Assembly (NCBI GenBank): GCA_946406115.1
Contig: OX291545.1
Location: 248,001-312,000, forward strand
Direction of reading: 5' to 3'
DNA: 64,000 bases
Source of the DNA: Apoda limacodes
Taxonomy: Eukaryota > Arthropoda > Insecta > Lepidoptera > Limacodidae
In this document: one piece after another, positions 21,404 through 31,759 of the stretch
How positions within the stretch are numbered: the first letter of the stretch is position 1
How the letters are laid out: every line of letters begins with the position of its first letter
The notes under the pieces: generated by a model
Seen by the model: only the letters and a program-made list of their open reading frames with translations
What the model was told of the DNA's origin: nothing
Database searches by the model: none
Translations under genes and position numbers: made by a program

Positions 21404-22560
21404 TTAATAAGATAAGATAAGATAAGATAAATTTTCTTTATTGCACAATTTGAAATAGAAATTCAATAAAAAATCTATAATAAAAAAAAGTACAAATAGG
21501 CGACCTTATCGCTAAAAAGCGATCTCTACCAGGCAAACCTTTGGTTAGAGGAAAATACAAAGAGAAGTAGGTGGTGCGGTGACGACAGAGGTAAGTTGTA
21601 ATTAGAATAAACATACACACAATATATAATATACATAATAAACAAGGACATAACATAAATATAATAAACAAAATATAAATAAACATACATATACAAGACA
21701 TTATAAAATTAAATAACAAACACAAAATAAGACAATTTTAACCCTGTGAGTTTGAGATTGATAGATAATGTTGTTTCATTTGTTTTTGTTTTTGTTTTTA
21801 AAAATAACTACAGATTGTGAGCGCCTAATAGTCAGTGGAAGAGAATTCCATAGCTGTATAGCCTGAACTGTGAAAGAACGATTATAAAAATTAGTGTTTT
21901 GAGCTGGTGTTTTTAAAAGAAGACTAGTGGACAAGCGAAGTGTAAGTGTAGGAGAGGAAATAAATTGAAATCGTTCTTTCAAATAGTAAGGTGTTGATGG
22001 ATTGAATAGTATGTTATCAAGTAGTTTAAGAGTATGGGTATTCCGGCGAAGTCGAATTGGGAGCCATTTGAGCTGAGCACGAAATTGAGAGACATGATCG
22101 TATTTGCGTAATCTAAATATAAATCGAATACAGAGATTTTGTAGCCGCTCAAGTTTATTTAATTGCTCCTCAGTGAGATTAATATAGCAGGCATCAGCAT
22201 AATCAAGAATAGGAAGAAGTAAAGATTGTGCAAGGGCAACTTTTGTGGGTATAGGTAACAGATTACGTAACCGCCTCATTGACCCTATAGCTAAGTAAGT
22301 TAAGGTAAGTCATTGACCCTCATTTTACGACTAATTGCTTTTATTTGTGGGGCCCATGATAATGTATTGTCAACAATTATCCCTAGATTTTTGACAGTCA
22401 AAATAAGGTATAGAGACTCTGTCAAGTTTAATTGAAGGTAATAATTCCAAATTGATGCGTGATATCATTTTTAGACTGCCAATAATAATAGCTTTTGACT
22501 TGAGAGGATTGATTTGAAGGCCATAAAATGAACTCCACTGAAGTATTTACCTGCCTATAT
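21404..22560 (-). pseudogene. LINE 3' fragment with (TTATC)n tail
   Basis: On the minus strand the element ends in TTATC repeats (21404-21430 plus coordinates), preceded by a 3' UTR. The frame 22279-21776 encodes the RT thumb and connection region: PIPTKVALAQSLLLPILDYA, then KLERLQNLCIRFIFRLRKYD, and an end with WNSLPLTIR. Upstream remnants with QINPLKSKAIIIG reach about 22560. This is a typical 5' truncation of a CR1/Jockey-type element. Confidence 0.75.
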
Positions 22561-22599
22561 TCGATCGGTTTTCTGTTGCTTACTAGATGTTTGCTTACG

Positions 22600-22835
22600 T
22601 GTCTCTTTTTTTTTCAGAAATATGGCATAATTGATACTTAATCAGAATTAACTTCACGTGATTCAATCAGTCGAGCAGGCTTGAATGACATATATGAAAG
22701 TATGCTAGACAATGTAAAGGTGCAAATAATTTCTGACAAACCTATTTAGCTGGCATTTACCTTCGATTTATGGACGGATACTTGCAGGCGCCTAAATTAT
22801 ATCACGTTTACCCTACATGACCCTACTTTTGGTAA
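22600..22835 (+). pseudogene. hAT (ZBED-like) transposase fragment 1
   Basis: After TTTTTTTTTCAG at about 22618 the plus strand contains a decayed frame including LAFTFDLWTDTCRRLNYITF (near 22750-22810), the start of the hAT catalytic region. Several stops are present. It appears to continue at 24480-25460 after an insertion of RTE-type sequence. Confidence 0.6.
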
Positions 22836-23039
22836 ATACGAATACGAATCTAATCTGTACTACTATACCTACTAATTTCATAATCTGAAAAACATTCCAA
22901 TTATAGACCTTTATGAATACTTCATGATATTAGCCTTTAAACTTTATCCACAGCGTGCGGCTCTGTGCCGCCTGTAATCAATGGCTCCCCGCTACAGTTT
23001 AGGAGCTCACACCTATCTGGAGTTGGATCGGTTTCAAGT

Positions 23040-24110
23040 TCTGATCCTAGAGACGGACTGACATGGTGGCGTTATTGTATAAGCACCATAGCACCTTAAT
23101 ATACCGAGTCAATACGGCATCTCTAAAGAGTCTGCAGCACAGCCTATGTTTTACCGAATCAATGGCATTTGTTGCGAAATACGCATAATGATCCCTTTTG
23201 CCATAAAGATGTATATGTGTGTGTGTTAGATGCGACATAATCCCTCAAACAACTCTGCTACAAAATGACTAGCCTCCGAACGCAACTCAAAGTTTGGTTA
23301 CTGAGGAAACTTCTTGTTTCCCCGAATGGCCTCCGTTCTATTCTTTCTGCCTCCTCAAAAGCCATCCTCGTCCACCTCGATTAATTCTAGTCTTTGAGTA
23401 GCTTCTGGTTCTGACGCTATGCTAATAGGTAAGTAATTATTAACAGTAGGTAGGTAATGTAACTCACCGAAAGTTTTTCCTTACTATATTGCTAGCTTAC
23501 CACATTTTCCGTCGACTCGTTCTATCAAGAGGGCGATAACTCCTTTCTTTCTTTATTAAGTGCCTATAAGATTTCTAATTTACAATTACTTATTTCTTTT
23601 CTTTTGCAAGATACCAGCTTCAAACACCTATCTTTTTTCTACAGTGATGCCAACATCTTTCGCTCCCGCCAGCATCCATTGTTACCAACCTAACTAAACT
23701 ACATTTCCTTATTACGTTTCATTTTACGTATCGTCTGTAACGATAGGTTGTTTTACGCGACAGCATTATCATAGTCTACAATCGCTAAGCATAAGGGCCG
23801 ATTATACTTTTCCGACTTTTGTATAACATGACGCAGCGTGTGTTTGCTATCGAAAACAGCTTACTCTTATAAGAATTGCTCAGAAATGCGATAGGCTTGT
23901 AATTATTAAGACGCAGTTGTCACCTTCTTTGAAGAAAAGCACCACCACACCTATTGCGCCACCCGGTCCCTTATTGTTTTTCAGCTGTTTGAGGGCCATA
24001 TCAATTTTGTACAAGCTGAAGTCTGGGATGTCTTCGGTATAGTGTCGGGTCAGTTTAGCTCTAGTGTCTTTAGCTGGACTTTCAACTGTTTTCAATGTCG
24101 ACGTTTATAA
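23040..24110 (-). pseudogene. RTE-clade LINE, internally deleted
   Basis: Minus-strand pieces are collinear with an RTE reverse transcriptase. They are IDMALKQLKNNKGPG (near 23985), a VVLFFKEGDN block (near 23935), HTLRHVIQKSEKYNRPLCLA (near 23800), and IDSVKHRLCCRLFRDAVLTR followed by CLYNNATMSVRL (23047-23160). Stops, frameshifts and deletions separate them. The catalytic box is not present. Confidence 0.65.
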
Positions 24111-24479
24111 CTGTTCATAGAGTTTCTCAATCTACTCCAAGATTTCTGGTCGACGAAATTATGCAGCTATCCTCGTTCTTCAGCCTTGCCAGCCGACTTC
24201 ACCCAATAGCCAGATCTCTTGCGACCGCTTTCACTAAATACTTAATACAAATTAATATTATCGGTTGTGGACACAACAATAATTCTCATCCACAACCCTA
24301 ACTGAATGCGTGTAAGTTATTTGCGTATGCGTTTTATTATTTCTAGACTTCGAGTTAAAGACTTTCAACCTTAAAACTGGGGTCATGGAAGGCAAAAAGA
24401 CCGGTGAAAAATTACAGTAGGTAATAGATGTTACAAAAATGTAATGTTCATTCAATAACAAAAAACTCTGCGGTGTAAC

Positions 24480-25460
24480 TGACGCAGAATCAAACGTAAG
24501 ACGTGCAATGTCACTCGCAAAAAATTGAAAGCCATCTTTGTTTAGGGCACGGTCTCCGTAATCTGGTCACGGTTGATGGAATAAAAAAAAACACCAGAAG
24601 TTTTCAGGCTGGTGACCAAATGTAAGAAAATAGTAAATTAATGCAGTCCGTTATCGTGTGGCAGAGTTGGAGAAAGAGGCCGAAAATAAACAAAAATAGT
24701 TTTTAAACTCTTCGGTGACTGTTGCTGAAATGATTAAAGAAGATGAAAACCATCCAATTTCTCAAGAAGAAATAGAAAATCACTCTCTATTTGGAAATTC
24801 AGCTAACGTGCCCAGTGTTAAAACGTCATCTCTGACGCGTTGGCACAGGTGTTAGAGATGTCGGAAAGTATGGCACACTGTTACAATCAAGATCCCATTA
24901 AATAACATTCTGCATAGGATTAGACAGGATGATCTAAAAATTTGACAATATGAATAGAACTTACTAGGAGATTTGGTGAAATTCTCAGGCAAGTTCCGAG
25001 AAGCAGTTGAGGTTTTTTTTTCTCAGAAAAAAAGTATAGTAAACCTTGCTCTCGTTTTTAAAACAGAGATAAAAGACATGCTTAGTTCAATTAAGGAAGA
25101 CAAAACATTGATTATGCTAACCTTAAAAAATAAAATGCTAGTTAATCTCGACAAAAGATTCCCCACTACAAAGACTGTTGTGACTTTGTTAGTCTGTCGC
25201 TTTATGAGGCTTAAAGAAGTCGATGTGCACCTTGCTGCCGAGGAAAAAACACCTGCATCTTTTTTAGCAGAATATGCTACTGAAATTTAAACTCTTGCTC
25301 AAGATCAAGAAGACCCACAAGAAACAATCCCTAGCCCAAGTACAAGTAAATTATCATTTCTATCTCAACTCTCACGTAAATATAGCTATATGCAACATGG
25401 CACTCAAAACCTTTGCACAGCTTTAGATAAACTAAGTCCGGCCAACATTGTATGTGGGCA
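24480..25460 (+). pseudogene. hAT (ZBED-like) transposase fragment 2
   Basis: The plus strand carries hAT text in several frames: AEMIKEDENHPISQEE (near 24750), SSLTRWHRC (near 24840), LVKFSGKFREAVEVFF (24973 on), LVNLDKRFPTTKTVVTLL (near 25180), FLAEYATEI (near 25285), then SFLSQLSRKYSYMQHGTQNL. The order matches the C-terminal half of the transposase, but the final dimerisation block is missing or unreadable. Together with fragment 1 it flanks the RTE relic. Confidence 0.65.
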
Positions 25461-25599
25461 AGGTTAGATAAAGGTAAGACACATGGTTCAAAGATCGCAT
25501 ATCCCAAGATAAGAAGAAGATAGCTGACAGTCCACCAGGTTGTAGGTGGTGCAGGGACCCTAATAGAAGGCTACCTAAATGATCAGAGCCGATTAAAAA

Positions 25600-25690
25600 G
25601 TCTTTATGGGCTGGTAAGTAAAATTGATCATCATCCAGCCAAGTGCTTGCCTGGTCTGTACTTGGATGAGTGACCGCTTACCGGAAACTT
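25600..25690 (+). repeat. 5S rRNA-derived SINE remnant
   Basis: CCTGGTCTGTACTTGGATGA followed by GTGACCGCTTACCGG resembles the 3' third of 5S rRNA, where internal promoter box C is not included. There is no complete 5S gene, and a T-run follows. A better 5S match occurs at 60213-60262. The pattern suggests a SINE of 5S origin. Confidence 0.45.
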
Positions 25691-25714
25691 TTTTTTGTTT
25701 GTGTTTGTTAATAA

Positions 25715-25785
25715 CGTTAATGGTGGTAGGTACGGAACCCTCGGTGCGCGAGTCCAACAAGCACTTGGCCGGTTTTTGTGTTTAT
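25715..25785 (-). repeat. End fragment of a lepidopteran non-autonomous repeat
   Basis: GGTACGGAACCCTCGGTGCG followed by CGAGTCCAACAAGCACTTGG is the reverse complement of the element end at about 61605-61655 (AGTGCGAGTTGGACTCGCGC). It is a short truncated copy. Confidence 0.6.
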
Positions 25786-25996
25786 TAGTTTAGTTATTAC
25801 TATCATAGTTCTTTTAAAAATACATAATAATTGCTTTGGGTTAATTTAGGAACTGGTGTGTTTTTGATAGAATTTGGGAGGGAGTCGCGCTGCTATTTTT
25901 GCTGTTTTATGCGTTCTGAAGGGATCGCGATAGCATCGCTATTAACTGAAACTGCATCGCATTCGCATTGCAACTGTTAAATAAAAAAGTATTTAC

Positions 25997-27433
25997 CTGA
26001 GATTGTGGAGTCCATTAATGTTGCTGCGCAGGTGCGGGAACTCCAAGATAAAAGCTTCGAAGGACGCCGCCAACGTGAGCAGCGCGTCTGCAAGCGGCGC
26101 AGCGTGTGGCGGCCACTCCTGGCCCAGCTTAGCCTGCAGACTCTCACGCAGCGCTGCGTCCCCTGCCGCTGCGGCCGGCACCCAACCCGTGGCGGCAGCG
26201 CCCGGCCCACGCCATGAGAACGAGATCGAATAGTGCTGCACGGGGGCGTCACATGGGAGTGGCCCCACGCGCCATTCGCGCACCACCCACGCGTGCAAGT
26301 GCGTCGTGAGGCCCAGGTCGTGCGCCGCGCACAGTATTTCGGCGGTTTTATTTGCCTCAGCGCTTATCACAAAAATTTTCGCGTCGAGGGTTTGTAGAGA
26401 TCGTAACGAATCGATCATCGCGGTTGCATTACCCGTTATCGTGATATTGTGATACGTGCAACAGTCGTCGGCGAGAAACGCCTCCTTGAAACTATTCGAG
26501 GGAGCGTCTTCCGTCGAGAGAATTGCGATACGTTTCCACTGGACATCAGAAAAAAAATTATGAAAAGCGGCAGCGAGGGAGGTAAAGTCACCGGTGGCGA
26601 CAAAATCGCGGAGGCCGCGAGACGTGCGCCGCGGCTGCGCGTCGTACGCGACGAACGTGAGGTGAGTCGCGTTCGCCTGGTCCACCGCCGCCGGCACCCC
26701 CGCGCCCATGGCCACCGCACCCGCTACTCGTATGTCTCCGCTATCGGATATGTACAAGCTGATACGGTCTTTCAGATCAATTAACGAAAAACAGTCAACG
26801 GTCTCAGATGTTAAACAGAGACGGTAAGTTTCATTTTTCATTTGTAAAGTTTCATTCATAATTTTTACTACACTTTTATATTTTTCGAAATCCGGATCGT
26901 TTTTGCAAAGGTATACGAGCACCGAATATTCGTCGTATGTTTTTTCTCGAAACCACAACTCGAAAGTTGCAGCGTTCTCAAGAGCCCAGGTGCAAGCGGC
27001 CTCCTGGATCGTTCGAGATTTTTCTTTTTTTTGGAGAATATCGTGCAATATGGAAAGCTCGGGTAAGAATCGGCGAACGATACGCAAGATGCGAGGTGCG
27101 TATTTGTATAGAAAAAAGTTGGGAGCAAGGGTGAGGGTAGGAGAGAGGGTGTGGTCGAGCATTGCGGGGCAGGATCGGGCGTGCCCGCACGGCGGTGGCT
27201 GCACGAGCGTGAGGCCACTCGCCACCGGCCCGTGCTCGAGCGCCTCCAGCGACAGCAGAGTTCGCTCAGCGGCGACCCCGCGACGTAGGCACGCGCGTGC
27301 GCTTGTTGACAGAACAATGGCGCACAGCGACAGCCCCACATCCGCGCCGCGCCGCTCGACCTCACGCGCTACCGTCAGCGCCATCGCCGACTCCTGCGGC
27401 GTCACTACCACGACGCTATCAGGCGAGCAGATG
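25997..27433 (-). CDS. Extracellular Venus-flytrap exon, class C (GABA-B-like) receptor
   Basis: A 1,437-bp exon on the minus strand lies between CCCCACAG (acceptor, exon starts 27433) and the donor CAG|GTAAAT (exon ends 25997). Both ends fall in the same phase, so it is a symmetric exon. The second half resembles an ANF-receptor/periplasmic-binding fold: AAFHNFFSDVQWKRIAILST, then DAKIFVISAEANKTAEILC and LTTHLHAWVVREW. The first half, around WALENAATFELWFREKTYDE, recalls the substrate-binding-like domain found N-terminal in some insect GABA-B-like receptors. Six potential N-glycosylation sites (NET, NET, NAT, NIT, NAT, NKT) fit an extracellular position. No membrane segment lies in this exon. 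It is strikingly GC-rich compared with the window, supporting a constrained host gene. A guanylate-cyclase-type receptor is the alternative. Confidence 0.6.
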
Positions 27434-27647
27434 CTGTGGGGTTGCCATGAAATTAAAGATTTTTAAATTAAATGAAATAATAATTAAGTAGTTGAAATTA
27501 TAATTAGTCATACTAACTACGTATATTCTCAATTTATAAATACAGATTTCAATCGTGTTACCTCGTATTTAGTTGGCAATCCTGATTTTTTATAAAAAGT
27601 TCTTTCCCCATTCTCCTTATCTGCCTTCTATCTTATACGTCCCCACT

Positions 27648-27935
27648 GGTGGGGCACGGCTTACGCTCAACGAGGGTGATTTGGGTCATAGTCGACACGC
27701 GGGCCCAGTGCGGATTGTGGAATTCACATTCGGCCTTTTTTTTGTTTTTTTTGATGTATGCAGATTTCCTAACAATTTTTTCCTTCGCCGAAAAGCCAGT
27801 AGTGTGAATAATCAATGTACTTGAGAAATTAAGAAAAAGACTCATTGGTACACGTCGGGTCTCGAACTTCCGCCACTCAGTACGCAAAGTGAAATCGTAA
27901 TCCCAAGGCCACCACCGACTTTCCCACCCATTATC
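27648..27935 (-). mobile_element. tRNA-derived SINE (RTE-tailed, lepidopteran type)
   Basis: On the minus strand, a box-B-like AGTTCGAGACCC (near 27867) is followed by the body words GTACCAATGAGTC and TTGTTAGGAAATCTGC. The 3' part contains TTCCACAATCCGCACTGGGC, then CGTGCCCCACCAGTGGGG, the conserved end shared with RTE-type LINEs of Lepidoptera. Box A is degenerate. No clear target duplication was identified. Confidence 0.7.
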
Positions 27936-28700
27936 TTAAATTAACTTGAAAAAAAGGGTTTGTCGTTTTTGGTTTTATGAAATTCAGCCATAAGTTTTTA
28001 ATTAATTTACAAAGTTGATATAACTGTATTACTTTAGTAAGATCCTTTTGTGATTCACTGATTTTGGCACTTTTCCAACCCAGAGTAACGTTTTGATTCT
28101 GATTTTAACTAGTTTTGCAACTGGGTTGGGGTACATTAAAACATAAACTTTATTTCTTGTGTACGTTTTAAGTAAAATTAGACTGTTTTGGCTTGAGGCT
28201 TGTGTTGGTTAGCAACGGCTGCGGCCTAGATTATAAGGCCGAACAAAAACGATGCCTTAGTTCATCGATATAAGCAGCTTGATGATAGGATGAGCGCCAT
28301 TCGAGATGCATATGAGCAAGCAGAGCAAGGACGAAGATGTGGCCAAGCTTCCCGCAAATTTGGACCAGGCTGAGGACCTTCCTGACCAAATTATTGTTAG
28401 GGTTGCAAAAGATTCGTCGGGCTGAGGCTAAGAGACGAATGTAAGAACTTTGTGACGGCCACTCAGGGGGTTCCTTCTTGTTTGCCAAATTTAGAACCTT
28501 CTAAGTAAGTAAACTTTGCGTTGTACACTTTATATACTTTCAATACGATTAATATGAGTGATATATTGAGGACTCCAAACTGTACTTGCAAATTTGATTA
28601 CACTTCAAACGTAAGAAAAATATATATTTTAAGCTCTGACGTTCTGGTAAAGGGCTTAGAGATTCTAAGAATGAATCCAAGCTGTTTAAAAGCTTTTTTA
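27936..28700. other. No gene recognised
   Basis: Mixed-composition spacer. A plus-strand stretch at 28240-28450 is GC-richer and partly open but shows no family motif. Nothing else stands out. Confidence 0.4.
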
Positions 28701-28740
28701 TTATTTAATCTATATGAGGTAGAAAAGTAAGTTTAGCATC

Positions 28741-28788
28741 TAAAGTGACACCTAAAGTGACACCTAAAGTGACACCTAAAATGACACC
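28741..28788. repeat. 12-bp minisatellite, four units
   Basis: TAAAGTGACACC repeats at 28741, 28753, 28765 and 28777, the last with one change. In the minus-strand LINE frame it encodes a tetrapeptide repeat, LGVT/LGVI, so copy-number change is frame-neutral. Confidence 0.9.
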
Positions 28789-28872
28789 TAAATCACGGAT
28801 TTCATAGACACAATTAATCTTATTTCCTGATAGATTATAATCGTAGTGTAAGGATACCTTTTTCCTAGAAAA

Positions 28873-29031
28873 GTTATAGTATAACATTTACTAGCATTAA
28901 TAAACAGTTGGTTATCGTTACAAAAGTTATAGTATAACATATACTAGCATTAATAAACAGTTGGTTATCGTTACATAAGTTATAGTATAACATTTACTAG
29001 CATTAATAAACAGTTGGTTATCGTTCCAAAA
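28873..29031. repeat. 53-bp tandem repeat, three units
   Basis: GTTATAGTATAACAT recurs at 28873, 28926 and 28979, and each unit continues to AACAGTTGGTTATCGTT. Units are almost identical, so the amplification is recent. 53 bp is not a multiple of three, so it broke the LINE frame. Confidence 0.9.
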
Positions 29032-29227
29032 GAAAACAAAGCGATCTAAATCACACTGAAGATTTATGCAATCTTGGACTCAGTCCACAATTTTGTAAAT
29101 TTTGTGTCATCTGCATATAAAAGTTGACACGAGTGAACTAAAATTGAATATAAGTCATCATCAATCATGACAACAGCAGACTTATGATGTGGATCTTCTG
29201 GGTCGAGCGGGGAGTCACACTGGGAAA

Positions 29228-29372
29228 CAGTGCAGTGTGTATTAGTAAGAAATAAACAGTGCAGTGTGTATTAGTAAGAAATAAACAGTGCAGTGTGTAT
29301 TAGTAAGAAATAAACAGTGCAGTGTGTATTAGTAAGAAATAAACAGTGCAGTGTGTATTAGTAAGAAATAAA
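29228..29372. repeat. 29-bp tandem repeat, five units
   Basis: CAGTGCAGTGTGTATTAG plus AAGAAATAAA recurs from 29228 with a 29-bp period for five essentially identical copies. Confidence 0.92.
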
Positions 29373-29575
29373 TCTAATATGCGGCCATTACTAGTATTAG
29401 TAGTTAACTTGAGAATTCAACTGTTTAAGATCAGCTTAAGTTATGAAATCCGATAAAAGCAAGGAAGAGCTATGTGTGAGATGATTATTACCAAATGTAT
29501 TTTTCCATATAGCGTTAGAAATATTAAAATCTCCCATGATTATAAATATGTCGCCGGGGCTTTTGAGTATTATAG

Positions 29576-30563
29576 AGATAGATATTGAGTATTATAGACA
29601 TAGACATAGATAGACATTTAATCAACATCATGACGCTCACAATAAATACATTTATAATGAAAATACAAAAAACAATGGGCACAAATTAATTTTCATAAAA
29701 CAAATAGACAAATCAAAAAACCTATGATATATTAAAGAATGTTTGTAATTGAGAATTATGATTAAAATAATGTGGAAATTAAACGAATACGAGAAGCGGA
29801 AGATTCACTGCCGGCACGAGAAAATAGATGGCGGCTGAAGAGCGGCACAGCTTTGATGGTCACCCAAAGTTACTCAGCGTCTCGTCGCGTCGCCCGACGA
29901 CGGACAGCGAGACCTCGACGCGCCGCGACTATCAACCTACCGCCGACTATCAACCTACCGCCGACTATCAACCTACCGCCGACTGCGCGCCGTCGGTATA
30001 TTCTTGCCAGATGTATCCCTTTTTAAATATAATTGTAAAATATATAATTCAGATTCAGACAGTAAGGCTGGATTGCACCAAAACGATTGTTTAAGTAATA
30101 TGGATACTTTCTATTTTAGTGCTATCAAAAACTGTTTTTTGTAAAGGTTTAAATAACTTGCAGTAAGGCTATAATCTAAAATTATATTGACAAATATTTA
30201 CTTCGCTGCAATAAGTTAATTTTGGATAAAATTTTTATTTTATTTGAATTAATAAAGTAGCAACCCCTTATATACATATAAAATAAAAAAGTCGGTGGAG
30301 AAGAATAGTTTTTGAAAAAAATATTTAAAATAAAAAAGTCTGTACTGGAATACTAGTACTAGGTTTGGTTATTGTATTTTTTTAATGAGCAGAGCGAGGG
30401 CAGCCCACAGAGGGGTGTGTTTAGTACGGTCGCGGTCAGAAAATGTTTACCACCTTAAGGATCACAATTGCATGCACACATTTAAGTCACAAGTTCTAAA
30501 TGTCTATTTCATAATAATTTGATTGACCATAAATTATCTTTTTTCTAATATGACAATCAATGG
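29576..30563. other. No gene; short repeats
   Basis: AT-rich spacer with a GATAGACAT-type simple repeat near 29580-29620. Three perfect 18-bp units (CTATCAACCTACCGCCGA) lie at 29929-29982. The 18-mer keeps frames open on the plus strand, but no protein family is recognisable. Confidence 0.5.
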
Positions 30564-30571
30564 CTCTGGGA

Positions 30572-30922
30572 CAGGGATGGCGAACCTTTATTAATGAATG
30601 TGCCATTTTCTATGAAAAAAACAATACTGTACCTATGACGTGCCGTCAAAAAATCTGGGTTACAACTTAAAGCTATTTAGATACTTGCAGCTCGAAATGT
30701 TTACAGCAATCGAAATGTTTAATATTAATATTCAAATAAAAAAAAAAAAGTGTGATTTCTGCTGTTGCAAATTAGTTAGTGCGGGCTCGTACTTTGTTAC
30801 TTAGCAGTATGGAAGCTTAACCAGAGTTCATTTCTAAAAATGACTTGCAAGCATACGTAGGTGAAAATAGAAATTTCATAAATGATTGGCGTGCCCGAAT
30901 TGCCATGGGTTCGCCATCTCTG
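30572..30922. mobile_element. hAT-type MITE with 8-bp target duplication
   Basis: The 351-bp element begins CAGGGATGGCGAACC and ends GGGTTCGCCATCTCTG, which form imperfect terminal inverted repeats of about 16 bp. It is flanked by CTCTGGGA (30564-30571) and CTCTAGGA (30923-30930), an 8-bp duplication with one mismatch. TIR sequence and duplication length are those of the hAT superfamily. It has no coding capacity. Confidence 0.85.
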
Positions 30923-31057
30923 CTCTAGGAGATGGACTGACCTCTATCAAGTTTTAATATATAGAAAACCTTCTTTGTAAAAACTTATGTTTTAGTCTTT
31001 TAAATAAGAATATGAAGAAATAATAAAATAGACACTTCAAAAATCTTTATTTAATAT

Positions 31058-31501
31058 CTAATAACCTACCTCTGCAGCTATGACGGCACGTAGTCTATCT
31101 CGCATAGATGCCACAAGACGCGTGCATAGATCAATACCTCTGATATCATCCCATACTTGAGCACAGTGTGATCTAAGAGCTTGAGGGTTTCTTTCATTTT
31201 GACAGTCCCAGCGTTGAACCATAAGCCCCCATAAATTTTCAATAGGGTTTAAATCAGCAGACCGAGCGGGCCATTGAATTGGACGAATGTCTCGGTGCAG
31301 GTTGAACCACGCCATAGTAGCACGGGCTGTGTGTATCCGTGTATTATCTTGAACGTAAGTAATGTGTGGGAATTCCGTTACAGGATACACTACGCGCACA
31401 GTAGGCAGCATCACTTCTTCCAAAAGCGACACAGAATTAATGGCCGTAGCCCTATTCTCTAACGACGCCAGTTCTCCGACGCCGTCAAGGCTCATCCACA
31501 C
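31058..31501 (-). pseudogene. Tc1/mariner-type transposase, C-terminal half (DD35E spacing)
   Basis: A 147-codon frame contains ITYVQDNTRIHTARATMAWF and WPARSADLNPIENLWGLMV, the second and third catalytic blocks of IS630-Tc1-mariner transposases. Thirty-five residues separate the second Asp from the Glu. The N-terminal DNA-binding part and the first catalytic Asp are missing, and no terminal repeat was found. Confidence 0.75.
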
Positions 31502-31759
31502 AAGTTTACTGTAATGCGACCTGACTCGTTTTGAGGTGATAATGATTTAAGTGATAACAGAATATCATCTTAACATATGTTCTATGCAGTGCTTATTAAG
31601 CAATGGACATAATTATTACAAACTAAGTGAGAATATAGCTAAGTGTCGGATAAGACCAATCTTTTAGATTTATCAGTTTCTTAACATTATAAAATTTATA
31701 AGCTACAATACAATACTGTATCTCATTATATTGTAAGACAATAAGTACAGTAAATAAAA

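Larger units (their letters stand above)
28705..29575 (-). pseudogene. LINE relic (endonuclease-RT) carrying three minisatellites
   Basis: Minus-strand text in LINE order: endonuclease block DIFIIMGDFNISNAIW (near 29560), RT catalytic text LLYADDTKFTKL (near 29115), and the following NDNQLFINASKCYTITF and YNLSGNKINCVYEIRDLGV (28890-28800). Three tandem arrays are embedded: 29-bp units (29228-29372), 53-bp units (28873-29031) and 12-bp units (28741-28788). Only the 12-bp array keeps the reading frame. This is a CR1/Jockey-type fragment with a large deletion between endonuclease and RT. Confidence 0.7.

Noticed and set aside
26003..27466. Several plus-strand ORFs up to 187 codons
   Set aside because: They are antisense to the GC-rich receptor exon; high GC leaves all frames open. 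The minus frame has splice sites, glycosylation sites and a recognisable fold.
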